From an uncultured Flavobacteriales bacterium (lineage in GTDB: Bacteria; Bacteroidota; Bacteroidia; Flavobacteriales_D; Crocinitomicaceae): 16,882 nucleotides of DNA. Position numbers and translations under genes: made by a program. The stretch covers positions 1-16,882 of the forward strand of contig CAIRMS010000377.1 in the NCBI GenBank assembly GCA_903879765.1. Direction: 5' to 3'. Positions 1 to 10,100 of this stretch are shown piece after piece. How positions within the stretch are numbered: position 1 is the stretch's first letter; the number at the start of each line of letters is the position of its first letter. The notes below the pieces were generated by a model. It ran no database searches. It was not told where the DNA came from and worked only from the letters and a program-made list of their open reading frames with translations.

Positions 1-464
1 TCTTTTTGAAAAAAGTGAATTCCAAAGAATAAAACGGGAACTATAAACCAGAGTTTCGCCAGTAAAAACTTAAAGGACACCGTGGGATGAGAACTCGTAA
101 TGGAACTAATAAAAATCCAAGTTACAAATACACCGACTGAAAATAAAATGGGTTCCTTCCATAAATGTTTAGGCATGAAAGGTTTGTGAATCTGCAAAGC
201 CGATAACCACAACATCAGTCCAAATAATAAGGGTTCACTGGGTAGAAAAAGTCCAAAACTCGAATTGAATTCTTCAATGTTTATCGACAACGGAGTGAAA
301 AAGGCAATCGCAATAAAGAGTTTTTCCGTCTGAAAAAGCGCGAAATAGATGGCTATAAGTCCAACTGGAAAAAGACTTAGATATGATTGGTCATCCCAAA
401 TGAATAGTGCAAAAACAAGGGATAAAACAAAACCTACGATGCTATAAACGACTGTTTTTTTCAA
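1..464 (-). CDS. O-antigen ligase/polymerase-like membrane protein, N-terminal part (runs off the left edge)
   Basis: The minus-strand frame is open from a TTG at 464-462 to the window edge (154 codons, no stop). The wzz-like stop lies one codon upstream in the same frame, so TTG is the only reasonable start; the next in-frame ATG is about 70 codons in. The visible part is strongly hydrophobic, with about four membrane segments. It carries the stretches PLSINIEEF, LPSEPLLFGL and VSFKFLLAKLWF, which resemble the N-terminal half of Bacteroidota O-antigen ligase/Wzy family proteins; this is recalled family resemblance, not a search. Such proteins polymerise O-units or transfer glycan to lipid A core on the periplasmic side of the inner membrane. 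The gene follows the chain-length regulator by 3 nt, so the two are almost certainly co-translated. The loop with the catalytic region is outside the window, so ligase and polymerase cannot be told apart. Confidence 0.7.
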   Translation of the reverse strand, partial: MKKTVVYSIVGFVLSLVFALFIWDDQSYLSLFPVGLIAIYFALFQTEKLFIAIAFFTPLSINIEEFNSSFGLFLPSEPLLFGLMLWLSALQIHKPFMPKHLWKEPILFSVGVFVTWIFISSITSSHPTVSFKFLLAKLWFIVPVLFFGIHFFQK

Positions 465-467
465 GAT

Positions 468-1460
468 TTACGCTTCGTTCAATTTTAACTCTTTTATGCG
501 CTGTTGAATGAGTAAAAAGAAAAGTCCAAAAATGAATCCGCCAATGGTTGAAACCAATACGATGATCATGCGCTTCGGTTTTTCTTTGCGGTCAGCAACT
601 ACGGCTTTTTCCACCACGAATTTATGATTGAATTTCGCATTTGCATCGGATTCTGCTTGTTCGTATGAAACTCGGAAATCTTCAATTTTTACGATTTTCT
701 CATTGCGTTGGTATTCCAGTCCATCATATACGGAACCGTATTTTGTGTTGATGTCAATTTTACGTTGAATTTCTGTTTTTTCAGCAGGACTTTTTGAATC
801 CACCAAGGCTTGGTACAAGGTTGCGCGCACATCATTCGGAAGTACGCCTAATTGCGCTAATTCCTCTAAACGTGTTAGCAAAGAGTCGCGTTCATGTTCC
901 ATTTGCTTTTTCTTACGCAAGTTGATTTCAAAAGCGGGGATAGTTCGTTCGCGAATCATTTCATTTTTCACGGTATCAATCAAATCAACGATGTCATTTG
1001 CCATGTCAGCAGCCTTCTTTGGGTCTTTGTCTAACACATCTATTTGAATGGAACCAAAGCGCGTACGATTAAACGTGAAGTTACCGTAGTAGGCTTTGTT
1101 TAATTTGTAGTTTTTGTTAGGATCATTTTCTGAAATATCGTAATCCGCTAATAAATCATACTTCTTTACAATGCGATCTTTGATTCTAGATGATTGTAAA
1201 ATTTGTACTAATTGCTCTGCCTGCTCCTCTTCTCCAAAGTCCATAGCAGCAGCCTTAACATTTCGCTGCGCATCGAAGGAAACGTTTCCTGAAGCGGCAG
1301 GGAAAACGATTGCGGATGATAAATACATCGGTGTAATTAAAAATGAAACCACGATGGAAACAATGGCCGCAAAACTTGTAATGATGATTATCGGCTTTTT
1401 GTTTTTCCAAATAAATTGGATTAAACCGAAACGTTCTTGTTGTAAATTTAATTGTGTCAT
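468..1460 (-). CDS. Wzz-type polysaccharide chain-length determinant
   Basis: This 330-residue protein has the classic polysaccharide co-polymerase layout. A short cytoplasmic N-terminus is followed by TM1 (about 23-43). A long periplasmic part comes next, whose middle (about 180-290) is charged and probably coiled coil. TM2 lies at about 298-318, preceded by the basic proline stretch KPKR and containing a GGFIFG glycine motif typical of the family's second helix. No Walker motifs or C-terminal tyrosine cluster are present, so this is the kinase-less form. It would set the length of glycan polymerised by a Wzy-type enzyme, fitting the O-antigen ligase/polymerase-like gene 3 nt downstream and the flippase upstream. 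The start is ATG at 1460, 77 nt after the flippase stop. Family confidence is high; which polymer it controls is unknown. Confidence 0.85.
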   Translation of the reverse strand: MTQLNLQQERFGLIQFIWKNKKPIIIITSFAAIVSIVVSFLITPMYLSSAIVFPAASGNVSFDAQRNVKAAAMDFGEEEQAEQLVQILQSSRIKDRIVKKYDLLADYDISENDPNKNYKLNKAYYGNFTFNRTRFGSIQIDVLDKDPKKAADMANDIVDLIDTVKNEMIRERTIPAFEINLRKKKQMEHERDSLLTRLEELAQLGVLPNDVRATLYQALVDSKSPAEKTEIQRKIDINTKYGSVYDGLEYQRNEKIVKIEDFRVSYEQAESDANAKFNHKFVVEKAVVADRKEKPKRMIIVLVSTIGGFIFGLFFLLIQQRIKELKLNEA

Positions 1461-1495
1461 ATCCTATTTAGCTCCGCGAAGTTATGATTTTTGCC

Positions 1496-1526
1496 GCAAG
1501 CTATGACAATAACTCCGAAATTCAAA
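1496..1526 (-). promoter_or_regulatory. Possible Bacteroidota-type promoter before the chain-length gene
   Basis: On the minus strand a TTTG (1526-1523) is followed after 19 nt by TAGCTTGC (1503-1496). This approximates the Bacteroidota -33 TTTG / -7 TAnnTTTG consensus, with mismatches in the second element. It lies in the largest gap of the left block (77 nt), about 36 nt before the start codon. The match is imperfect and such AT-rich strings arise by chance, so this is a weak call. Confidence 0.22.
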
Positions 1527-1537
1527 AAATATTTGAA

Positions 1538-3016
1538 TTAAGAGCGGGATAAAAAGAGATTTTTTAACGGTTTAAGTTCGATGAACTTAAAAATAAACAT
1601 GAGAATCAATCCAAGCAGTAATTCGACAACTAAAATCAGTCCAAAAAGCATGGATGAATCAGTCAATAAATTTTGGTCCTCTAAATTCATGAGTGCAAAA
1701 TGGAAGATAAAAGCGACACTGATGAAACTAAATATAAAAAGAAGCCATTTTCCAATTTTAAGTATTCCAATCGTTAACTGGAAATACCGAACACACAAAA
1801 TGAATTGTGTGATAGACATAGCCATCTGGGTAATAAAGGCCGTAAATCCCGCTCCAGCAGCACCATATTTAGGAATAAGAAAGATGTTTAGACTGATATT
1901 GATCACCACGCCAATAGCTGAAATGATGTTTAATTCTTTTAAATTCCCATTTGCCGTGAGCAATGTTCCAAAAACAAAATTCATGGCGATTCCAATGAAA
2001 CTTAACATTAACCAACTAAAAGGCGTGATGGCTCCCGCGTCAGAGGTATAGATTAGTCGAAGGATCGATTCCGAATGAAAAATGAAAATAAAAACAATCA
2101 CAAGGACGCCACTCATGAGGAAATTGGCCGAAATCAATACTAATTCACGAACTTTTTGAATGGATTCTTGCAGCACATTCGAAAACATGGGAAATAATAA
2201 ACCAGCGAAGATCATTCCAAACATATACAGCGCATCAAGCAGTCGAAATCCTTTAGCATAGATTCCAGCCTCCATATCGCCATTTGTCCCTAACTCATGT
2301 AAAAGTATCCCATCAATCCGAGTATAAATGGACATCAGAATGATTAGTAATGCAAAAGGCAAACTTTTTTTAAGCACGGATTTAAAATGCTGTAAATCGA
2401 TTTGCCAGTGAATCTTTCCAACGATTCGTTTAAAGAAAGCAAACCCCAAAATAAATGTCAGGAAATAACCGAATGTCTGTAATTGAATGTACAAGGGGAT
2501 ACTCATTTGATAACCCGTGTTGAATAATAATACAGATCCCGCAGTGATAATTAGAATGATCCGGTCAAAAACGGAGAAAAAGGAGTCGAGTTTATAGTGT
2601 TGCAAGCCTGAAAAAAATCCCCGGAAATATGCAATGAAAACAATGAATAATTGATTTAATCCCAAAAAGAAGAGCAGTTTCATCGCCATGGAGTCATAGC
2701 CTAATAAAAATGCGGATGTAAAGAGAATTCCGATGTAAAATAGAAAGAGGACAAGCCTCAGGATAAGAATACTACTGATTTGTGCTTTAGCCTCGACTTG
2801 ATTTTTCGCTACAGTTTTAATCACATAATTATTAATCCCTAAGTCCATTAGGATATTTAGAATTAACGACAAACTCAATAATGAAAAATACAAACCGTAT
2901 TGGTCGAGTCCTACAACATTTTGAACCTGTGCATCGATGCCAAATATGGCAATTGGCTTGATCAATAAATTGAGCAGAAGCGAAAACAGTAAGTTTGAAA
3001 AAAAAATACGATGCAT
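1538..3016 (-). CDS. Polysaccharide flippase (Wzx/PST-type, MOP superfamily)
   Basis: This 492-residue protein is hydrophobic throughout, with about 12-14 membrane segments and only short charged loops. Family-like features are the N-terminal GLDQYGLYFSLLSLS stretch (36-50), the LMDLGINNYVIKTVAK segment (56-71), an arginine-aspartate pair in a membrane helix (YTRIDGILL, 231-239), and the C-terminal IPKYGAAGAGFTAF stretch (381-394) typical of the polysaccharide-biosynthesis C-terminal half. Proteins of this kind move undecaprenyl-linked oligosaccharides across the inner membrane for polymerisation or ligation. It starts with ATG 32 nt after the preceding T9SS-cargo gene. An AGGGG seven bases before the ATG is one of the few Shine-Dalgarno-like sites in the window. 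Followed by the Wzz-type and O-antigen ligase/polymerase-like genes, it forms the export end of a Wzx/Wzy pathway; glycosyltransferases are not visible. The substrate cannot be inferred. Confidence 0.85.
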   Translation of the reverse strand: MHRIFFSNLLFSLLLNLLIKPIAIFGIDAQVQNVVGLDQYGLYFSLLSLSLILNILMDLGINNYVIKTVAKNQVEAKAQISSILILRLVLFLFYIGILFTSAFLLGYDSMAMKLLFFLGLNQLFIVFIAYFRGFFSGLQHYKLDSFFSVFDRIILIITAGSVLLFNTGYQMSIPLYIQLQTFGYFLTFILGFAFFKRIVGKIHWQIDLQHFKSVLKKSLPFALLIILMSIYTRIDGILLHELGTNGDMEAGIYAKGFRLLDALYMFGMIFAGLLFPMFSNVLQESIQKVRELVLISANFLMSGVLVIVFIFIFHSESILRLIYTSDAGAITPFSWLMLSFIGIAMNFVFGTLLTANGNLKELNIISAIGVVINISLNIFLIPKYGAAGAGFTAFITQMAMSITQFILCVRYFQLTIGILKIGKWLLFIFSFISVAFIFHFALMNLEDQNLLTDSSMLFGLILVVELLLGLILMFIFKFIELKPLKNLFLSRS

Positions 3017-3048
3017 ATCGATGCCCCTGTTTTACTTATGACAGTTGC

Positions 3049-5745
3049 TTATCTGATTAAGTTGACTGTACCTGTAACTTCTACACGTTCATCTAAATCT
3101 GGATTCTTAAAGATGATTCGATAGGTATAAACACCTTCTTGTGCATCTAATCCCTCTAAACCGACAGATCCGTCCCATCCGAATAATACATTTCTTGTTT
3201 CAAAAACAACTTCTCCCCATCGGTTATAAATCTGCATTTCAAAGTTTAACGGATCATAACCAGAGTAGAATATTGGCAAGAAAATCTGGTTATTTTGATC
3301 TCCATCTGGCGTGAAACTATTTGGTATGTAATAGAGCTCGTTATATTGATATCCAATCGAAATAGACATACTATCCAAACAGTCGAGGTCTGTTAAAGCG
3401 ATTAAGTTGATCGTATAACCGTTCATCGTACTTTGGAAAATGTGCGAGGGTTCTACTTCTGTGGACATTTGTCCGTCACCGAAATTCCAAACATAGTTTG
3501 TTGCCCCAGTAGAGAAGTTGCTGAATTGAACATACTGCGCTTCATTCGTAAAAATACTGATCGGTGATTCGAAATCAGCGATAGGTAAATCTTCCACATA
3601 GATGTAATTGGCCATTGAATTTGAAGCAAAACAACCGTTTACCGTGGTAGCCGCCAACGTAACATCAAAGGTACCTCCTGTTGGGAAAACAATTGTTGTG
3701 GACAATCCTGTTCCTGTTAAGGCATTGCTTGTTGTCCAAGTGTAACTTGCGTTCGTTTGGTCCGTAGCTGTGAAATTTACTGCGAGTGGCGCACATCCTT
3801 CTACAATGTCTGAAGTGAAGGTTACGATTGGCAATGGATTCACTGTAACCGTTCCTGATGCAGGTAAACTAGGACAATTCAGCAGCGTATAAATCACGGT
3901 TAAGGTTGTGTCATTAGATGGACTCAAAGTTTGACTTGCGCCTCCAGGATTGTTTGTTGGGCCCCAAGTGTAACTTCCCCCGGTGAGATTAGGTGTTGCG
4001 GTGAGTGTAACGTTGTCGCCATCACAAATGGTCGCACTTGATAAGGTGACAACCGGAATCGGATTCACAGTAACAATAGCATTCACACTAGGACTTGTAC
4101 AATTGTTTAGGGTATATGCTACTGAATAGGTAGTGGTTGTCCCTGGACTAACTTGAATCGAACTTGTGGTTTCACTCGTCGACCATAAGTAGCTTCCATT
4201 TGGCAAATTCGCGCTAGCATTCAAGGTTGCAATATCCCCAAAACAAATGGTTGTATTCGAAGTGGATGCAACAGGAATTGGATTTACCAAAACCGTTGCA
4301 CTGGCAGTATCCGTACACCCTTGTAAGTTATATATCACCGTGTAAGTTGAAGTACTATTTGGAGTAACTGTGATGGAGTTGCTTGAAGATGGCAGAGGTG
4401 ACCACGTATATGTTCCTCCAGGTAAGTCTACCGAGCTACTTAACGTGGTACTTGAACCAATACAAATGGTGTCATTGACTACAGAAACAACTGGATTTGG
4501 TTTAACAATAATGTCTGCTGATACACTCGGTGCAACACATCCATTAGAACTTGTAAAAACCACTGAATAGGTGGTATTCGCTGTTGGTGCAGCACTTAAG
4601 GATGCCGTTGTTGCTCCAGTAGACCATAGGTATGTTCCACCAGCAGAAACATTTGAAACAAACAATGCTCCCGTTTGACCAAGACAAATACTATCGTTCA
4701 CTACTTGCGGTTGTGGTGTTGGCTCAACGGTTACAAGAACAGTGCTTGTACTCGTACATCCGTTTGCGTTGTATTCAACGGTGTAGGTAGTACTTGTTGT
4801 TGGATTGACTGACAACGTTGACCCACTGCCTAAAATATTACCACCTAGTGACCATGTCCATGTTCCACCTGCTGTGGATGAACTTGCCGTTAACGTTCCA
4901 GACCCACCTTGACAAATCGTAATAGGCGGAACCGTAATCGTAGGCCCAGGATTGACAACAACGGAAGTCGTGCCATTTGCTGTACCACAGTTTGGAATAG
5001 TAACAACTACCGTGTAGTTTCCTGCTGCAGCCAAGGTTGGTGTGGCAATGGTCGGGTTTTGAATCAAAGAGGTAAATCCGTTTGGACCAGTCCAAGCATA
5101 GGTGTAAGCACCGGCCGGATTTGCCGTAGTGGTTAAATTCAATGGTTGTCCAGCACAAATTGGACTATTAGAACCTGCTGTAATCGTAGGTGTCTGACAG
5201 CAGTTGATGTACATTTGAATACGTCCAATATTGTAATTTACCTCAGACCAGATGTTAGCCATTGGCGCACCGGTTCCTGCTGGACAAGACTGCATCCCGC
5301 TTCGTTGTAAGGTCGTATTGAATCCGTTAATGCTTGTGACAAAATTAGCCGGACCGTAACTGTTTACACAGTTCGCACCACGAGCTCCATAGACACCAAT
5401 GATATCACCGCTCGCTACGGGGATATTACATGGTATGACACCAGCTGCCGGGGCATTTGTAATAGTGAATAATTGAATAAAACTATTCGTATTTCCTGCA
5501 AATGCAGGTGGCGGACCAGCCGTAAATCGAACCACGCGAATGGTTTGAGTGCCTGCTGCATTGGCTTCAGGCGGAACGTATAATCCACAAATGGTAAAAG
5601 TCGTTGGCGCAGTGAAATGATATCCTCGAATCATACTTGTGAATGTTGCCACTTGTCCACCAACGCTAATTGGAGTTCCTTGAGAAAGGACTGGCGACAT
5701 GCTCCAAAGGATAATACTGAGTAATAATAGTTGCTTAATTTTCAC
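3049..5745 (-). CDS. Secreted multi-Ig/PKD protein with T9SS type B (CHU_C) C-terminus
   Basis: This 898-residue protein starts at GTG, two bases after the stop of the giant gene; the upstream in-frame TAG leaves no better start. A signal peptide spans 1-21 (cut before QGTP). Residues 22-182 form a probable beta-sandwich with cysteines and the stretch RGYHFTAPTTFTICGLYVP, seen at the N-terminus of some Bacteroidota secreted proteins; function unknown. Residues 185-640 hold about six Ig-like CHU_C-associated modules of roughly 72 residues, with recurring TIC.G, GGTY.W and NGC. A PKD-like module covers about 641-718 and a PKD domain 721-800 (VWNFGDG at 752-758). The CHU_C domain spans about 805-898, with IPNSFTPDGDQNNQ and NRWGEVVFE, and ends in NLIR. 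The protein should be exported by Sec and then T9SS to the cell surface. Residues 419-898 are collinear with the end of the upstream protein. Between R175 and R842 the only Lys/Arg is K415. No catalytic residues are recognised; a structural or adhesive role is inference. Confidence 0.88.
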   Translation of the reverse strand: MKIKQLLLLSIILWSMSPVLSQGTPISVGGQVATFTSMIRGYHFTAPTTFTICGLYVPPEANAAGTQTIRVVRFTAGPPPAFAGNTNSFIQLFTITNAPAAGVIPCNIPVASGDIIGVYGARGANCVNSYGPANFVTSINGFNTTLQRSGMQSCPAGTGAPMANIWSEVNYNIGRIQMYINCCQTPTITAGSNSPICAGQPLNLTTTANPAGAYTYAWTGPNGFTSLIQNPTIATPTLAAAGNYTVVVTIPNCGTANGTTSVVVNPGPTITVPPITICQGGSGTLTASSSTAGGTWTWSLGGNILGSGSTLSVNPTTSTTYTVEYNANGCTSTSTVLVTVEPTPQPQVVNDSICLGQTGALFVSNVSAGGTYLWSTGATTASLSAAPTANTTYSVVFTSSNGCVAPSVSADIIVKPNPVVSVVNDTICIGSSTTLSSSVDLPGGTYTWSPLPSSSNSITVTPNSTSTYTVIYNLQGCTDTASATVLVNPIPVASTSNTTICFGDIATLNASANLPNGSYLWSTSETTSSIQVSPGTTTTYSVAYTLNNCTSPSVNAIVTVNPIPVVTLSSATICDGDNVTLTATPNLTGGSYTWGPTNNPGGASQTLSPSNDTTLTVIYTLLNCPSLPASGTVTVNPLPIVTFTSDIVEGCAPLAVNFTATDQTNASYTWTTSNALTGTGLSTTIVFPTGGTFDVTLAATTVNGCFASNSMANYIYVEDLPIADFESPISIFTNEAQYVQFSNFSTGATNYVWNFGDGQMSTEVEPSHIFQSTMNGYTINLIALTDLDCLDSMSISIGYQYNELYYIPNSFTPDGDQNNQIFLPIFYSGYDPLNFEMQIYNRWGEVVFETRNVLFGWDGSVGLEGLDAQEGVYTYRIIFKNPDLDERVEVTGTVNLIR

Positions 5746-7187
5746 TTTTATCTAATTAAATTAACGTGTCCGAGGATCATTTTTCGCTCGTCAAAAGTAG
5801 GTATTTTAATGAAGATTTGATAGGTATATACACCAACTTCCGCATCTTTTCCTTCAATACCGTAAGAACCATCCCATCCAATGCTAGGATCATTACTTTC
5901 AAAGATGATTTCGCCCCAGCGATTGAAAATATACATGGTGTAATTATAAATATCAATTCCACTCGTTAAGATGGGAGTAAACACTTGGTTATTCATATCT
6001 CCATCTGGTGTGAATGAATTTGGAATATAATACACCAATCCTGGATCATAACCAATGAAAAACTGCGATGTGTCTGCACAACCTAAATTTGAAAATGCAG
6101 TTAAAACAATCGTAGTACCAAGTTCATTTCCTCCGAAAGTATGGATAGGACTTTCTTCTGAAGATGTTCCTCCATCTCCAAAATCCCATGTATAGGTAGT
6201 AGCACCTAAACTGTTATTCATAAAACTCAAGGTTTGATTTGGCTCTGTAAATTGATCAGACGAAGGTTCAAATGCTGCAATTGGATAATTGTCCACCTGA
6301 ATGTAGTTCGAAAGGGTTTCTGTAACGCTACAACCGTTTAATGTGGTTGTTAAGGATACGTCAAATCCACCGTTCATTTGAAATTGTAAATTCGTTTGAG
6401 AACCAGTCCCCGTCATCGCGTTACTTGTCGACCATGAATATGTCGCATTACTTGCGTCGTCAGCTGTCAAGGTCACTGATAATGGCGCACATCCTTGCGT
6501 AACAGAAGCACTAAATGTGGCGATTGGAAGTGGATTTACAGTGATAGCACTAGTAGCTAAAGCACTAGAACAACCATTTAACACGTAATATACAGTTATT
6601 GTTGCATCGTTTGATGGCGTGAAGGTCTGACTTGACGGACCAACAACTCCTGGACTACCCCAATAAAATGTTCCTCCGAGTAAATTTGGAATAGCAGTAA
6701 TTGTTGCAGTATTTCCTGCACAAATAGTACTGTTATTTACCCCTAATGTTGGAACAGGATTAACTGTAACAGTTGAATTTACTAATGGACTAACACATCC
6801 ATTTAAATTATAGGCGACAGAATAGTTTGTCGTTGCGGAAGGACTCACTTGAATGGAATCATTTGACACACCGTTTGACCAAATAAATGTTCCTCCTGGA
6901 AGTGGAGCTGTTGCAATTAATTGGGCTATTTGACCATTACAAATAGTTTGATTTGCTGTAACAGGGATAGAAATAGGATTTACATAAATTTCTGATATAC
7001 TTGTATCGGAACAACCATTCAATGTGTAAATTACCTGAAAATAGGATGTTGAAAGCGGAGTTACAGTTATGTTAGAAGTTACCGAATTCGTTGGCAGCCA
7101 AGCATAACTTCCCCCTGCAAGATTTACAGTTGAGTTAATCGTTGTACTCTGTCCAATACAAATCGTATCGTTTTGAACACTTACAAC
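3049..7187 (-). repeat. Collinear paralogous C-terminal regions of the two T9SS cargo genes
   Basis: Residues 1844-2322 of the 2322-aa protein (bases 5748-7187) and residues 419-898 of the 898-aa protein (bases 3049-4491) match module for module. The shared order is three Ig-like units, a PKD-like unit with EGCAPL/QGCAPL and TTSNALTGTG/STSNAMTGTG, a PKD domain, and CHU_C ending in NLIR. The lengths, 479 and 480 residues, are almost equal. The unmatched part of the smaller gene lies between the two copies. This is the mark of tandem gene duplication with different N-terminal halves. Confidence 0.85.
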
Positions 7188-10100
7188 AGGATAAGGATTT
7201 ACCGTAATCGTCATACTTGCCGTGTTGGCACAAACTCCTGCATTAGGCTGGAAAGTATACGTCGTTGTGGATACATAATTAGGCGATGGGCTCCATGTTC
7301 CTGCCACATTATTTGTTGATGTTGTTGGTAAGCTGAACGAGCCATTTGTACAAATGGCAGCAATTTGAGAGAATGTTGGAGTCGTATTAGGTGTAAATGT
7401 AATGGTAATGCTTTCCGTGTCCAAACAACCATTGGCATTTGTTCCCGTGTAAGTATAGGTTCCAGCTGAGGTGACGTTTAAGTTGGCAACACTGGAAACA
7501 ACAGTCGTCCCGTTACTCCAAGAAGCATTTGTCCCGCCAACTCCTGTTAAGGAAATCTGTGTGGTATTACAATCGAGCACTGATGAATTGGTATTGTTTG
7601 TAATAGAGGCAACCGGTGCAACTATATCCTGAGTGATCACAATATTGGTCAGTGAATTACAACCATTGGGAGAGGTAACGACAACAGTATAGAATCCTGG
7701 ATTCGTGACCGTTAATGTAGAAGTATTTCCAATAGTTGCAGTTCCACTATACCAAGTATAGGATCCACCACCAGTAGCAGTTAATGGAATACTGGTCGTT
7801 GTACAGGTTAATATTGTAGTATTCGGAACATTAATCCCTGCTGTTGGAGAAATGGTGTTTTGAGTAATTGTAGTGGCAGCGGTTGCTGTACAGCCATTGG
7901 TTCCCGTCACTGTTACTGTATATGTTCCAGGAGTTGTTACTACGAGTGTATCACTCGTTCCAACAACGGCAGTTCCATTAGACCAAGAATAAGTCCCCCC
8001 TCCGGTAGCTGTCAAGGAGATACTTGTGGTTGTACAAGTTATTACGGTCGTTGACGGAGTAGTAATTGCAGCCGCAGGCGTAGCCGTATTTTGTGTAATT
8101 GTTTGACTAAGACTAGCCGTACAACCATTTGCAGCTGTTAGCGTAACGGTGTACACACCAGGATTTGTAACTGAAATAGTCGGATTCACACTAATGATGG
8201 AAGGATTCGTCCAAGAGATGGTTCCAACACCATTCGCTGTTAAAGAAATACTTGTTGTCGTGCATGTCAGCACAGTTGAAATTGGCGCAGTTATAGACAA
8301 TGCTGGTGCCGTATTATTTTGTGTAATCACTTGCGATGCTGTTGCTGTACAGCCGTTTGGCGCAGTTACCGTTACCGTGTATGTTCCAGGATTTGTAATG
8401 TTTATAGAGGCATTTGTCCCAACAATAGCAGTGCCATTTGACCATGAGTAAGTTCCTCCTCCCGTTGCAGTAACAGTTATTGAAGGAGTTGTACATGTCA
8501 ATACCGTTGTGGCAAGAGAATTAATTGCGGCTGGAGGAGCGACACTATTTTGCGTAATCGTTTGACTTACTGTTGCAGTACAACCATTACTTCCAGTTAC
8601 CGTGACCGTATACGTTCCAGGAAGTGTGACACTTAATGTTGCACTGTTTCCAATAGTTGTTGTTCCATTTGACCAAGCATAAGAAGAACCTCCTGAAGCT
8701 GTCAATCCAATACTTGAAGCAGTACATGTTAGGACAGTTGTGCTTGGTGTTGCAATGGCGGCAGTTGGCGGCAGAATGTTTTGCGTAACAACTGAATTAG
8801 CTGTAGTAGAACATCCATTAGCTCCGGTTACTGTGACAGAATAAGTCCCAGGTGTGGAAACAGAAATTACCGCATTTGTACTACCGTTACTCCATAGGTA
8901 CGTCCCACCTCCAGTTGCTGTCAATGTGATGCTAGTGACAGCGCAAGTTAACAATCCATTGTTACTCGTAGTAACATTGACCGTCGGAGGGGTAATACTT
9001 TGAGTAATTACCTGACTCGAACTAGCTGTACATCCATTTGGACCAGTTACGGTAACGGTATAAGTTCCGGGACTTGTCACGGTTAAACTTGAGGATGTAC
9101 TTCCTCCTATCCATGAATAAGACCCTCCTCCAGAAGCCACTAACGTGATACTAGTGTTAGTACAAGAAAGCACTGTATTACTCGCAGTGACACTTACAAT
9201 CGGAGCCAAAAAGTTGTCTGTAATTGTAATACTTGATGTAGCATCGCAACCATTTGCGCCAGTAACGATTAGGGTATATGTATTTGCAGTTGTAATGTTT
9301 ATTGTCGCATTTGTTCCGATTACTCCATTTCCATCCATCCATGAGTATGTGCCTCCACCTGTTCCAGTGAGGCTGATTGTTGGAGTTGAACAAGTAAGAA
9401 TAGTAGTTAAAGGATTTGTAATCAGAGCATTCGGCTGTGTGATATTTTGAGTAATTACTTGTGTTGCTGTTCCAATGCAGCCATTTGTTCCAGTTACACT
9501 CACTGTATATGTACCCGGAGTGCTTACGCTTATATTGTTATTCGTGGTTATTACTGTTGTCCCATTTGACCATGAAGAACTGACCCATCCTCCTGCTCCT
9601 GAAGCAGCTAATGTGATCACATTGATATTACAATCTAATACGGTTGTATTGGCTAAAGATACAATTGATGTAGTAGGGGCAACAATATCTTGTGTAATGT
9701 TTGAATTGGCAGTTCCTGTACACCCGTTTGCACCCGTTACGGTTACTGTATAAACTCCAGGTGCAGTGACATTGATACTTGCGGTGCTCCCAACATTGGT
9801 TGTTCCATTCGACCATGAATAAGTTCCTCCGCCCGTAGCCGTTAAGTTAATGGTGGTGGTGGTACATGTTAATATGCTTGTCAGCGGTGGGGTAATTGCT
9901 ACACTAGGAAGGCTGATGTTTTGTGTAATGATTTGCGAAGCTGTTGCAACACATCCACTTGCTGAAGTTACTGTTACTGTATACGTTCCTGGAGTTGTTA
10001 CATTCAGTGTCGCAGTGGTCCCAACGACTGCTGTTCCATTGGACCAAGAATAAGTCCCACCGCCTGTTGCTGTTAAGGTGATGGAAGGAGTTGCACAGGT

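Noticed and set aside
1171..1506. 111-codon plus-strand open frame reaching into the 77-nt gap
   Set aside because: Mostly antisense to the well-supported chain-length gene; low-complexity cysteine/serine peptide without family features.
1519..1539. Perfect 8-bp inverted repeat AATTCAAA/TTTGAATT at the flippase stop, considered as a terminator
   Set aside because: On the minus strand the second arm is followed by TCGG rather than a T tract, and the stem is AT-rich. It is likely chance and would interrupt an apparently continuous cassette.
1581..2051. 156-codon plus-strand open frame
   Set aside because: It lies wholly antisense to the flippase gene; the peptide has no recognisable domain or credible upstream signal.
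8149..10053. Series of plus-strand open frames (8149-8451, 9145-9450, 9475-9753, 9850-10053) whose peptides resemble each other (VYVPG...VPFDHE)
   Set aside because: They are antisense to the 12-unit array in the same register, so their similarity and openness follow from the repeated sense sequence and its codon choice. They have no independent starts, signals or family resemblance.
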